Part shown: piece after piece, positions 24,501-35,908 of the stretch
Layout: each line of letters starts with the position of its first letter
Numbering within the stretch: the stretch's first letter is position 1
Assembly: GCA_036346395.1 (NCBI GenBank)
Contig: CM070596.1
Span: 21,366,177 to 21,430,176, forward strand
Source: Hsuehochloa calcarea
Lineage: Eukaryota > Streptophyta > Magnoliopsida > Poales > Poaceae
Direction: 5' to 3'
DNA: 64,000 bases
Translations under genes and position numbers: made by a program
The notes under the pieces: generated by a model
The model's database searches: none
What the model saw: only the letters and a program-made list of their open reading frames with translations
What the model was told of the DNA's origin: nothing

Positions 24501-25325
24501 TTTTCTCCTCTGCGCACGCCATGGCAGGGCTCAAGCGCGCGCGGACAGAGGAAGGAGACGACTCGTTGGTCGTCGGATTGAAATCGAACGGCTGGGCTAG
24601 ATCGAGCGGATTGAAACGATCCCAGGGTTCGGTTGGTCGAAGACCGTTCGATGCCGATCCAACGGCTGAGTTAGATCGGGTGGTTTACAACGACTCCATC
24701 GTTCGGCTGGTCGAAGACCGTTCGATGCCGATCCAACGGCTCACGACCCTAGCGTCCGAACGACCGAGTTGGCACAGTTAGTGGACTGGACCGAGTCAAG
24801 TGGCTCGAACCCGAGTCCGATTCGAACCTACGGAATAGTGCAAACCAGTTAGGGTTTGAATCCTAACATCTGATTTTCGAGGAATTATTTGAGGTAGCAA
24901 GCAAACTCCAAAATTTATGAAATTTTAACTGGAGCTTGCTGACCGCAGGAGGAACCTCCCATAAAACTTTCAGAGATTTTCATGCACCGAATTTTCTCCA
25001 AAGCAATTCGTAAGAGAAGAAATGGGGTTTGACCAAGCTTTGACCAGCCTCCAAAAATTATAAAATAATTTTTAAAAATCATGAGATAATTTAGAGGTGT
25101 TGCCAAGTCTCCCTAGAACTCAGGGAAAAGATTTCCCAGGGTTGGGTTCAAGATCTATGACAAGGAGGTTTTTGATTAGAGTCAAATGAGGATTTGAATT
25201 TGATCTTCCATAATTCCTTAATCAAGAATCACAGAAATGATCAATGACTTCAAGATGCAAGAAAAGTTTTAATTTCTCCTAATTTTCTTACATTTGAAAC
25301 ACAAATCCATTTTTGGGATGTTACA
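21549..25325 (-). mobile_element. LTR (solo), 3777 bp, same family type as 5979-10096
   Basis: The right edge GGGATGTTACA (25325) and the left edge near TCAGAGACCGG (21549) parallel the solo LTR at 5979-10096, and the two align over long stretches (for example 'ccgagactcgagacatgtat' near 6050 and 21620, 'ccaattgatttggattct' near 7880 and 23447). It interrupts the transposase between PNYF and VLERVFG. The flanking pentamers AAAGC and AAAAT agree at only three positions, so the duplication has decayed or one edge is shifted. No coding sequence. Confidence 0.8.
23493..23725. repeat. Tandem hairpin minisatellite (~29-bp units)
   Basis: About eight consecutive units of 27-31 bp, each an imperfect palindrome such as ACGACTaagtacaAGTCGT followed by 'agaagaactt'. 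Left and right arms of neighbouring units show compensating changes (CGACC with GGTCG, CGACT with AGTCG). The related LTR at 5979-10096 has no such array at the matching place. Confidence 0.8.
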
Positions 25326-26587
25326 AAAATAATTGGGCTCCTCCGTCGGATGCACCCGCTCAAGCTTGTTTACGTACGTCCTGGGATTAGATTCTGTGAT
25401 TTGATGCAGTAATCATGGTACTACGTTGTAAGCCTCTTAGAATGTGCCGAACATTCGCTCCAGAACCCTGCGTTTCGCCCGCCATGAAGTCTTGTAGCTG
25501 ACCGGGAACCCCACCATATTGGCAACATCTGAAGTGACGAGGTGGCTTATCAGGCTGGCAACATACGAGGACGTCATGTTGCGGTGCCTGTGAAGCGGCT
25601 CAGCTAACTCGCATGTGTGGTCCTTCAGCACAGTTATCCGGAAGCCCATGGCAGCGGCCGTGAACCTCTGCGCACGGACCTTGCCAACACAGGATTCATC
25701 AACACACCTCACGATGTAGGTGTCGGGGTTGGACCTCTACACCCGATACGTCCGACCGATGTTAACGGCGTATCTAGCAATAGTATGCTGTGCAGCGCTC
25801 TTGTTAGGGAAGCGCTGGCCTAGGAGCAGCGTGTCCTCATTGAACCCCCACACAGCCCCCTCTGGACGTGGCAGAACCAGCGAAGTCGTTGCAACGTCGT
25901 CCAGTCGTGAGGGGACGTAAGAAATGTTAGTGGTCACAAAACCACCAAACGCACCTCCTCCCGTAGCAGCTTCTCCGTCTTCGTTGTCTTCCGAACTAGT
26001 TGTTTCCACGTCCGCCTCGCTTTCCACCTCATCCACCTGGTCGGCCAGGTACTCGTGATAATCAATACGGGCTGACCACCATCTCTCCACTCCTTCGTTG
26101 GGATCGAAATTGACGGCACACCTCCTCAGGTCTTCATCGCCCACGTCTCCTCCAACACCGGAGACCAACACAGCCTCCTCCTCACCAGCAGCTTCACCAG
26201 AACCAACCGCGTCGGATGTCCCCGTCCTCTCCAAGAACTGAACGTAGACCATCGGCCACGCATATATCGTAGCAGCAGGGTTGGAAACAACCCCCATATA
26301 ATTGGCCCATAAAGCGTCACATGTGACCTTCATAAGTTGCCAAACGGTCTCGCCTGCACCACCCACCACCGAGGCATACAACACCTCGATGCGCAGCTTC
26401 TTCCTTCCAGTGGCGCAATCGAACGCGGAACGCACGCACCGCCTTAGCTCCGAGAGGCTCATGTCCTTCAGAGCCGGCCCGGATCACGGTCTGGTGACAA
26501 TTTGACAGGTCTGCACCGTACGGTCCGCCGCGTACGAGAGCGTCCCCGTGGAACACGAACATGTCTTGAATTTCCGCCATAAAGTAC

Positions 26588-27484
26588 CTAACACATGTGC
26601 ATATCAAACCATCGAATTATTTGTGGGATTTTTTCCAAATGAATGCTTCTACAAATTTGGTTATGCCCACTTTACACGAGCGTTTTTTCGTACAGGTTTT
26701 CAATCCCGATTGGAGTTCGTATGATTTTTCTATCTATGAAATGTTCAAGTAATATAATTTGTACTATAAAAAATATGTAGCCTATTCTATGTTACACTTC
26801 AGAAATTTCCTGTGGTACTACAAAGGTTCAAACCTATTCCAAGTTAACATACAATAAAAAAAAGAAAACCAACAAAACTGGTTTCCCTAAATTTGGTGTT
26901 AATTTCAAATAGTTATGAATTTTTCAACTAGTTCGAATTTACAGTGCAAAAATAAATCACTTCAGAATTCTTTATTGCATTTGTATGTTTCCATACCCGA
27001 GTTAGTCCTAGCTTACACCAATAACATGTGGGGACTACGACATAGTATTCTTTTTCATTAAATTTCAGACATAAAAACTTACTGACAGGTGGGGCCTGTT
27101 TCTCATTCTCACGGTCTACTGCGTAGTGCATGCACCTAAGGCAACATGCCCGATCAAGAATACATATACAACGCGTTCCATGGGTCTATTTCTATTTCGT
27201 TTAACGACCTCCAAATATTTTGCTATTTTATGACCAAGTTCATGACACTATGCAAATAACTGAGATGAAATTTACAACACTATCAACAAAAGGTCTGTTA
27301 AATCAACTAATTACGGCCTAGTGACATTGCTAACACTGAGTCTTTCAATTTTACATCTGAACACTAGATCAAAATAAATTTACTACACGACTATAACTAT
27401 TCAGTTGCTACAATTCATCTAATTACATCCTAATCACATTGCTAAAACTAGCGACAACAATAGCCGGATGAGAATGATACTTAC
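26588..27484 (-). other. Intron in the 5' untranslated region of the MULE transposase
   Basis: On the minus strand the donor is GAAAAG|GTAAGTATC (27484) and the acceptor is TGTGTTAG (26588), seven bases before the first ATG of the transposase. The sequence between is AT-rich and holds no coding signal. The putative 5' exon (27485 to about 27660) is pyrimidine-poor with repeated 'aaaatttttcac' and 'gcgagcg' words. Confidence 0.5.
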
Positions 27485-27832
27485 CTTTTCTAGGTGCTCG
27501 CAGCAGGCTGTACAACTTATTTGCTTCTCCCTTCTCTTTCTCTCTTCCAAGAACTGTTTTTCTCTCTACCTCGTGAAAATTTTCCTTCGCTCTCGCGTGT
27601 GAAAATTTTTTCGCTCGCGCTCGTGAAATTTTTTTCAAGAACGCGACGGAGCTCACTGGCCGGGCATGACAAGCACCGGGCGGAGCCCGGGCGTTGCACG
27701 CGGTCGCGTGGCCATGGCGCCGGGGCGGCGCTCCGGCTCAAGACGTGGTCGGGCGACAAGGTCTTTGTCCCCGACGGCAAAGACTTTGGGCCGCCACGGG
27801 CGCACACCCGCCCGCCGGTGGGGGCCCTCCAA
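27485..27832 (-). promoter_or_regulatory. Putative 5' exon and promoter region of the MULE transposase
   Basis: Lies between the right inverted repeat and the 5' intron. 27660-27832 is strongly GC-rich and CpG-rich; 27490-27660 contains the likely untranslated exon. No TATA box is obvious. Open frames on both strands here are composition artefacts. Confidence 0.35.
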
Positions 27833-27980
27833 GGTGCTACCCTCGGGGATGGTAGCACCAAGGTGCTGCGGTCTTGTTACCGTCCCAAACCGTATCAAGT
27901 ACAATTAGGGGGCCAAATTTGAAATTTTTTATTTATGGAGGCTAATTTTGTAATTTTGTTGCTCAACGGGGCTACTACAG
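27833..27980 (-). repeat. Right terminal inverted repeat of the MULE
   Basis: Inverse copy of 3824-3996. The outermost 13 bases CTGTAGTAGCCCC (minus strand) are identical and the next ~90 bp differ at few positions. It also carries the perfect hairpin GGTGCTACC / GGTAGCACC (27833-27841 and 27851-27859). Confidence 0.85.
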
Positions 27981-30378
27981 TCCAGAATTCCCGCGCCCAT
28001 GCGCGCTGCCAGCACCGCCCAGCTCCGCGCCATCTCGTTGTCTGCCTCGCGCCTTTGACCATAGCCACGCACGCCCACGAAAGGACACCGCAGCCCTTGG
28101 CTTTGACTCCGTGCCCATCGTTTCACTTCAACCGTTCGATGTTGCCTTGCCACGACAGAGTAGTATCCTAACTCGTGCTCGTGCCCTGCCCTGCCCCCAC
28201 CTTCTCCCCCACATCAGCAATAGCTACATCTCGTGTCGCTCGCGCCATCTCGCCACCAGGCTCTCGTCTTCCCCTAGCTCGGCCGAATCGGTTGCCACCA
28301 TCGTCATTGCTATATATCCTGGTGAACTCCTCTCGAATTACATTTACCCGGAGCATCCCCGGACTCTCCTCTGTCTTCTCCCACCACTCGCTCTTCCTCT
28401 CCTCCCCATGTCACCATCTCCACGTCGACCTAGCTGCGTCGCCCGTGGCCCACATCGCCAGACCACCTCGGCTTCCCTCCGCCCATGCTGTCAGTGCCAG
28501 TGAGCTTCCCTCACCTCCATGATGCACGTGCTCCCCCTTAGACTACTCCCTCAGCCCCTCTCCTACCCAAGCGCCACCACCCTATTTTCTCCCATGGTTC
28601 CGGTCACCGCGCACTATCACCTGATCGCCAGCGACCATCTCCGGCCACGACACCACCTCCAATAGGACTGCCTCCCCCAGCTCGCTCCATTTTGTCCATC
28701 ACCGACCACTGTCGTAGCATCCTCCGTCGGTGTCGTCCCCGCCACCTGACGTCGGCTACCCTCCTCTGTTCTGCTTCTGCTCTCTCTCTCTCTCTCTCTC
28801 TCTCTGTACTCCCTCTGTGTGTAGGTGCATGACATTGGGGGCCCATCTGTAAGGGATGAAATGAACCATGCAAATAAGTGTTTAATTAGAAGATAGTTAG
28901 TTAGATAAATAGTTAGTGACATTTCAAACTAGCAAAGCTACCTGTTAATTAAGTCAATTAGTGATTAGTGTACTGATAGCATTTGATCTAAATGGCAAAC
29001 TTAATTAGGGGTTATATTAAAACCAACTCAATTCCATTATTTTAATAATAATAATAATGGGATAATCAAATTTCTAATTAGGATCAGTAGGTTAATTAGA
29101 TGATTAAATAACACATTTGGCCATTATTAGTTAGTAATTAAATTAAGATAATTAATTCAGGTAATTAGACATTAATGAATTACCATTAGGATGCAATAAA
29201 AAGGGCAACCTTAATTAGGAGTTTTATTACGTTATAATTAACTCAATGGCATGTAGGCCTAGGTCATTACTAAAAGAATAATAACAACTTAATTTGTTAA
29301 GATAATGAGTAGATCATTATATGAAGTTGTTAACTTGAATAGAATTTGTAACGAAACGATATCTCTAGTAAAGCATAATGCCGAAGTGATCAATGGATCA
29401 CATCAATTAGTGTTTGGTTAAAATAATTCATTTAGCTAAATTCTTCCATTGCAACTTGAATTAAATGGTTAGCCTTGTCAACATTTCAAACAATAGGTCA
29501 CGCCTATACTTAGGAAAGATATTTTAAATTAAGCCTGACTAGGGATCAAATTAAGGTGATTAATCTAGACAATTAGATGGAATAGTGCTATGTGACAGTT
29601 AAAAATTATGACTAGGTCGTCATGCTAATTTGGTCAAGTATTGTGTAATTGCAAACCATTAGTAGTATTAACCATAAGTGGTAATAGGGTAAAGTGTCGA
29701 TAACATATGTAACCCATTGGCATAATAGAAATAAAATAATAAAACATAGAAACATACAGTTACCAAATAATTAAACCAATTGCCCTAGTTAAGGATTAAC
29801 TAGGGATGGTTAATAGGTTATGACACATAGGATCTAGACAAAAATTAAGAATAATAATGACTAGTTAAATACTATAGATATGACCAAGTTAGGCATAAGC
29901 AAGTTGGTACATAAATCAAACACACCTAAGGCCCACTTAATTAGATGGTTAAACAAAACTTATTAAGTGTTCTAGGGTAACCATAGATAATTAGCATGTT
30001 ACTATGTAATAGTCCAAAGAACCCTTAGCATAAGTGTTAACTATTTTAGAATGCCCATTTAAAATGTAGTAGAATTAATGGCTAGATAGTGTGTTATTAA
30101 TGTTTAAAGTGAAATAGAAATTGTGTTAACTATACATTTTGCACCTTTGTTAAAATATAGCCTTGTATGTATTGGGTGTCTAAATGGTCGTTAACAATTG
30201 ACTAAGTTGAAGGTTAACTTTTCAACGAGCATAATTGAATTAGGCCATAATATGACACATATGCCACACACAACTTTTCAAAGAGCATAATTGAAATATG
30301 CCATAATATGACAGGTATGCCACACACATTAGGTCTTAATTGAAAGTAGAAGCTAAACTATGAGTCCATGCTGTGTGG
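27981..30378 (+). other. LTR-derived or unclassified repeat DNA, no gene recognised
   Basis: 27981-28860 is C-rich with a TATATATCC box at 28310 and a CT microsatellite. 28860-30378 is AT-rich with many 'ttaattag' words and a local direct repeat ('acttttcaaagagcataattgaa', about 30211 and 30263). This mosaic resembles a plus-oriented retrotransposon LTR or leader, but no terminal motif is visible. The AT-rich character resumes at 32424, so the solo LTR at 30379-32423 is inserted in it. Confidence 0.35.
28780..28805. repeat. (CT)n microsatellite
   Basis: Thirteen uninterrupted CT dinucleotides. Confidence 0.95.
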
Positions 30379-32423
30379 TGTAATAAACTAAAATGTTCTA
30401 AGGAAGGAATTCACCTGAAAGAGAAAATAGAAGGAATATTTGGGGGTTTTCGCAGTTATTTGAGAACCTGGGCCTCGGGCTTTTAGTCAAGAGGCCCATG
30501 AGGGGGCAAGCCATGTGGAAAAGGGGGGCGGCTGAAACCCTAGCACCCCTCCCTCGTTGCGCCTCCTCTCCCCCTAGAGCCGCCACCCCCACCCTCCCTG
30601 GCGCCCTGGTCTAGCACCTCCCCTTGTGCTCCATTGCTGCCCTCCCCCAACCTTGGTGGAGCTCTCCCTTTGCGGTCGACCAAGGAGAAAGGTGGAGAGG
30701 GAGAAGAAGGGGGAGAGGTGATCCTTGTGGGGTTTTTCAGAGGGTACCTTCGTGCCTTTAAGGGTGATTCTCAACTCTTTGTTGTTTGTTTAATTCTCCT
30801 CCATGCCAATGTTGTCGATTAGCGTATTAGTGTCCTATTGTAATTGATTCATGAATCTGTAAGTATGTTGTTTGGCAGTTTTGTATTAGATCAATGCGAA
30901 ATTAGGGTCTTGGGTCTCCTAAAGAATTGTGGAATATTTTGTTAGGTTTCGGTAGGATCTGAGATCGCAATATTTGGAGTTGTAGTTTGTCAGTTATGAT
31001 ATTCGCAATGTTGCTGTCCAGAATCCCTGTCAAGTTATAGCAGCCGTAGTAACTGGCAAATTAGAAATTGTTTATGGCTGAACCAGGGTTGTCCACCAAC
31101 ATAACGTTTGTAGGAAATTCTCTTATATTTCCATAATGATAAAGAACATAATTTTTGGATCATCCTAGTGAAAGTTATAGTTTTTTAAAGGCGAATATCC
31201 AGAATGTCGTTTAGTTTCTATCATTGTTTTTCATCTGCTTGATAAATTTAGTTAAAGGTAGAATTAAGAGATCTTTCCAACTTGACTTTTGTAGACCGCT
31301 GTCCAATTTTTAGTTACTGTTAGTTCGTCGTTTCGTGTGAGTAGATTAATCATGTGAAGTATGGGTTCTTGGGAGTGCAGATTAGAGCGTTGTGATTAGC
31401 GTTGTTTCCTCTTGTCACATCTTGTTTTTAATAAATTACTTATCGTAGGAGTGACCTTGGGAGTAGTAACACCTTATTTACCATCCAACGTGTTACAACG
31501 CGAAAGGCGAGTACAAATTGGATCATCTTGTATGGTTGTGGTTCAATATAGTTATATGACTATGACATGGTTAATTCTTATGAATTTTGATTATTTTCGT
31601 TCTTTATATGATTCCATTCATTGGTGATATCAAATTGTTACTATGATAGAATGCATTCATTTCATTTCCTTCAATTCAATCATTCATGCTTCACCCACGG
31701 GAGTGAGTATTGAGATCCTCATACTTCCAATATGGGCAACTAGATCCTCGTATGAAAGATTCTTCATACGAGCCTTGGATCCCCGCATTTTGATAATACG
31801 GGCCTGAGTGAACACCGACAGATGTCTCACTGGTTATAACGGTATATGCAGAAGAGAAGTGGATGTTATTTTCATATTTGCATCAATTGCATAGCATTTT
31901 CTTATGTATCTAATTTATTGAGGATGAATTATCTTTGATTCATTGTTTCCTATAATATTCAATTGTTTTGCTGAGTCTTGAACCCACGCTTGTTTTTATT
32001 GTTTAGGTGATTGTCGAGGATGACATTCATTGAGGGAAATTAGATCATAGTTGCATATCACAATGCCGCACACATCCATTATCCACTTAATATTTCCATT
32101 ACTTTATTTCAGTGAGGTCTCGATTATTGTAATAATTGGCCTATTGGTACTTCAATTGGTACTTTTCATAAGTTTCAATCTGTTGATGATACCTCCTACT
32201 TGTTGGAACTTATTCATAATGCTTATAACCTTGATGATGATATTTTAACAGTGGAAATGAGTTTAGTCTTTTGCTAGAATTTATATGTTAGTATTGTTAG
32301 TAGTAATGTTTAATTGATATCTAGCTATCATTCGTTGATGATTTGATTAAGTTAATTGTAGTTTCAGTTTTGGATTTGAAATTCTTAGTTACATCTTGAC
32401 TTCCGCATAGCCAGGGTGTTACA
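30379..32423 (+). mobile_element. Solo LTR, 2045 bp, related to the LARD LTRs
   Basis: Ends with GCCAGGGTGTTACA at 32423 and probably begins TGTAATAAACT at 30379; flanks TGTGG (30374-30378) and TGTGA (32424-32428) agree at four of five positions. Length and internal order (ATTTGGGGGTTTTC, 'acctgggcc', GC-rich leader near 30540-30720, AT-rich end, 'acatcttgacttcc') match the reverse complement of the 2.04-kb LTRs at 35909 and 42319, so it is the same family type in opposite orientation. No PBS, PPT or coding region. Confidence 0.75.
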
Positions 32424-32991
32424 TGTGAGTTCCTCCCATTAGTTCTATTAGATTGAAACAAAAGTTAGCAATAGTGATTCCTATAAATGGCCTTTTGTTA
32501 GTAAAATGGTAATAGAGCAATTAGGATAATTAATTGCTAGGTAAGAATTAGTAGTCAATAAAACCTAGACCATATACAGTGAAATGAGTAGTTAGCTACT
32601 TAACTACAAATAGTCATTAGTATATATTTTTGCTAAAAGTTAACCTAGAATGGTAAGTGTACTCTAGTGTGCTTAACCACGATAGTAATTATGATAACAG
32701 CATATCAACTCAAGGGTAAAACACAAAACCGTAGATACCACTGATTAAATCATAAGGTTGATGTCTAATTTAATGCTTGGAAGTTCCACCAACTCATTAA
32801 ATTTCCTTGATAAATAGGAAATAATAACAAAAGAAGTCATTCAACAAATTGGGTCAACCGTGCAAGTCCTGGTGAGGTATTCTCAATAAAATAATAATTC
32901 AATAGCAAATCAAGATCAAGTCAATGCCATCCGTCGCACACCACTATCCACTTCAAATAAAAAAGAACAATTCGTAAAATGAGTAAAGATG
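32424..32991. other. AT-rich repeat remnant, no gene recognised
   Basis: Same character as 28860-30378 and presumably its continuation. It ends at the duplication AGATG (32987-32991), where the rearranged LTR element begins. Confidence 0.35.
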
Positions 32992-35304
32992 TGTAACACC
33001 CTGACTATAAGGAAGTCAAGATGTCACCTACAATCACTATACCAACTGTAACACCCTGACTATAAGGAAGTCAAGATGTCACCTACAATCACTAATCCTT
33101 AGGAAATTCACCACAATCAGTAATTCTAGAATTGACATACCGCAAGGATAAACGTGAACAGGAAATCATCAACAGATTAATCAACAGATTGGAAAAATAA
33201 ACATATCATGGAGATATGGTAAAAACGGCCATGTTGGCTTATTACAATTCAACACAAGTTATAAATAGAAGGCAAAAGTAAGTTCTCGACTGTTTAGAAT
33301 TATAATAGTGAGTGCATCGTGTTGAGCTACCCTCCATGAAACCGATCTTCCTTGTCATTTACCTAAATAAAACAACAAAGCAAGAATGAGCCAAAGACTC
33401 AGCAAGTACTTGAAATTAACAATCACATCTATTGAACCATATACATTATCACAGATTGAACACTCATTGGAAACAATTCTTTTGAATGGATGAAATGAAA
33501 TGAAAAGATGCATTGAAGGAATTGGACATATTGTAGCATATACCGGTATAGCGAGTGAATCACCCGTCGGTGTTCACTTAAAGTAATCGTATGAAGAACG
33601 TTTCATACGACCGTCCAACGTGGCCCACATTGGAATGGTGGACTCACGTAACGTGGCCCACATTGGAATGGTGGACTCACGTACCCATCTTGGAATTGAT
33701 GGGATTTCAAGTGCCCATACTGGAATTGATGGGTCTTACAAAAGTAATGAATGCATGTCATGATGTGATCCCATGTCAATATTGAATTGTACTCATAAAA
33801 GAAAAGAACACATGGCGTTCATCTACAAATACTAGCAAATGTAATCCTTCATTCACACATCATACATGGCATCCATCAAAGAATACAATTTACTTGCAGA
33901 TATCAACATCATGAACAAGGCACAAAACATTCATGTAAACAACATCTCATTATGCATACAGTACTTGCCTTTTGCGTAGTGACTCGTTAGCAGGCAACGG
34001 AGGTGTTCCCACACGGGATGTCTCACCGCCTACACAAGCATGTTCCCAAAATAAGAACAACTATATAACACTGCTACCGATGTTCTACAATAACCCCTGA
34101 CTATTCAATATACCGCATAGACCCAAATTGAAAATAAACTATTCGCGATTTCAGCCCTTATGAGCAGCGGTGCGAGAAAAAACATATTTAATTATCTGGA
34201 ACTCAAACGACACGAAACCAGTGCCCAGATTTTCTTAACGTAACAGGCTACGAAACTCTAGTTGATGGTAAACTCTAATTCGGCCAAAACAGAGGTCTAA
34301 CCATCCAATGAAAAACTATAACTGCAGTCTGTCCAGAATTCAGAACAGCCCTAAAGAAAAGGCTCTAACTTTTAAACCACTGATCCAAATAAAGTGATCT
34401 TTATCAGCCTGGAAAGATGGTGAAATTATCTTCATAAACCTAGTTGGGTGTCCGACCTTATTCTGACTCTAACTAGATCAAAACCTAGGTGCAACCGACT
34501 ATAACCAACATTTCTGACAGACAGACCAGCACGTAGTAAAACAGTCATAACTTTTAATCTACTGGGTGAAAATTCGTGATCCAGGTGCCAAAAGAAAGCT
34601 AATGAGACCAGGATCATATCTCCAGAAGACATCGACCTGAGATTCGGCCTCTAAAGGCCTTCAATCTGCCGTGCAACCTACTGCTCTAAACTGGACAGAT
34701 CTGGATTCGCAGACTAAACCGAATCAAACGAACAAAAGAGCAACAAAACTAATACAAACAGCGAATCGGAACCTTCGTTACCCTTGAAGACCCGTAGAAC
34801 GACTATGATCCGCTGCACACGGCCTTCCTCCCTTCCCCTCTCTTCCTTCTCTTAGGGCGGCCACCGGGACGCACGAGCAGGCGACGGCGGCGGGGAACGG
34901 CGATGTTGGAGGGGACCTTGAGGAGGAGCGCCGGGGATCACCGGAGATAGCACCACCACCGCGAGGAGGCGCCATGGAGCAGCAAGGAGGCCGGCTTGGG
35001 GGAGGGAGGAGGCGGCCAAGGGGGAGGGGATGAGTTAGGGGCGGCTAGGGTTGGGGGGGGGGGAAAGTGGTGCCCCCCCCTTTTTGGCCGGCCCCTCTTG
35101 GGCCACTGGCGCCGCTGCGGCCAGGTTGACGTATAAATACAAATACCCCGCTGTTTGGAAAATCCGTTGAAAGATGTTTCTTTTACTCCCTCCGACTTCT
35201 TTCTTTTTACTGAATCGATTCCGGAAAGTTGTAAATCTCGTTTTCGAATAAAATTCCCAGATAATTGAAACGATACAACCTAGCTGGATAAATGAGGTAT
35301 TACA
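32992..35304 (-). mobile_element. Deleted LTR element: one LTR plus PBS stub plus 47-bp tip of the second LTR
   Basis: Flanked by a perfect 5-bp duplication AGATG (32987-32991 and 35305-35309). A full LTR lies at 33047-35304 (2258 bp; starts TGTAACACCCTG, ends GAGGTATTACA). Just left of it is 'ataccaac', the stub of the initiator-Met primer site, fused to a second copy of the LTR edge (32992 to about 33040, TGTAACACCCTGACTATAAG). Read on the minus strand this is 5' LTR, eight bases of PBS region, then the last ~47 bp of the 3' LTR; all internal sequence and over 2 kb of the 3' LTR are gone. The LTR is related to those of the LARD at 35909-44355. Confidence 0.9.
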
Positions 35305-35908
35305 AGATGCCAGACCCTAGACGTCGAATACCCAAAATCCTCATGTATGTAATATACTAGTCCCATGATCAGTTGCTACTATACACATCCACAACATTGA
35401 CATACACATCTATACAAAATTACATACAACATGAAACAAATATGGTACATAAACTTAGATGATTATAAAGTTTACAATACAAGGGTCGGTTGGCCAAATA
35501 AAAGTTCAAGTATCAGAGGTAGCAGCGAAAATTTAATAGATTAAACTCAAAAGTCCAACGGCATGCCTATCCAAACCCTCAGGTAACCGACAAGGAGTAA
35601 ACCCCAGAAAGACACATCCTGGTAACCCCCAGTACTGGGACCAAAGAAGGAGTCGCCCGTCATGTGGCCATCCTCATCCTATAAACAACAATTTAGACAA
35701 GATTGATTATATTGTGTACTCAGCAAGACTTGTAGTGTATCGTAAAATTTATTTATATGCATAACTAGCAAGGGAGAAGGTTCTATGCTACAAGTTATTT
35801 TCAGCATTAAGCAAATTTTATTTGCAATATCAATACATAGTATTTTGCAACGGGAGTTTAAAGAGCAGTTAATTAAATATGGAACAAGTAAGAAACTGAA
35901 TAAGTAAC

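Larger units (their letters stand above)
14486..26580 (-). pseudogene. MuDR/MURA-type transposase, interrupted by three LTR insertions
   Basis: Minus strand. It starts MAEIQDMFVFHGDALVRGG at 26580, just inside an acceptor AG (26588). After one frameshift come LRIEVLYASVV and LLLGQRFPNKSAAQHTIARY, the MuDR-type DNA-binding region, ending with KDHTCEL near 25620. PNYF at 25335 and VLERVFG at 21530 are joined across the LTR at 21549-25325. The catalytic core follows: MDGTFLCGKYRG (first Asp), VVFAIVESENTDSWLWF, VISDRNAGL (second Asp), at 21500-21240. After the LTR element 15164-20604 comes the SWIM finger CTCNKPQLLHKPCSHVYAV (about 15130-15070). After the 250-bp insertion come RRIWNDMDD and the zinc knuckle CCRLCKTVGHSISRCP, then the stop at 14486. 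Order and motifs are complete for an autonomous MULE. Stops and shifts make it inactive. Confidence 0.88.
3824..27980 (-). mobile_element. Mutator-like element carrying MURA, PMD and zf-GRF genes, split by four LTR insertions
   Basis: The two ends are inverted copies beginning CTGTAGTAGCCCC (3824 inward; 27980 inward on the minus strand), matching well for about 100 bp and more loosely to about 170 bp. Between them, all on the minus strand, lie a MuDR-type transposase (26580 to 14486), a plant mobile domain gene (14260 to 11718), a zf-GRF-like gene (11373 to 10858) and a second zf-GRF-like gene (5566 to about 4800). Insertions at 5979-10096, 14735-14984, 15164-20604 and 21549-25325 account for about 13.6 kb, leaving an original element of about 10.5 kb. 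MULEs usually make 9-bp target duplications. The flanks CACTCGGAT and TCCAGAATT do not match, so the duplication has been lost or the outer edges are slightly off. All genes carry frameshifts, so the copy is probably immobile. Confidence 0.8.

Noticed and set aside
3815..27989. 9-bp target duplication for the large MULE
   Set aside because: CACTCGGAT on the left and TCCAGAATT on the right do not match; shifting the edge by 1-2 bp does not help.
27494..28522. Several 80-142-residue open frames
   Set aside because: CpG-rich MULE end and adjacent repeat; frames occur on both strands with no conserved motif.
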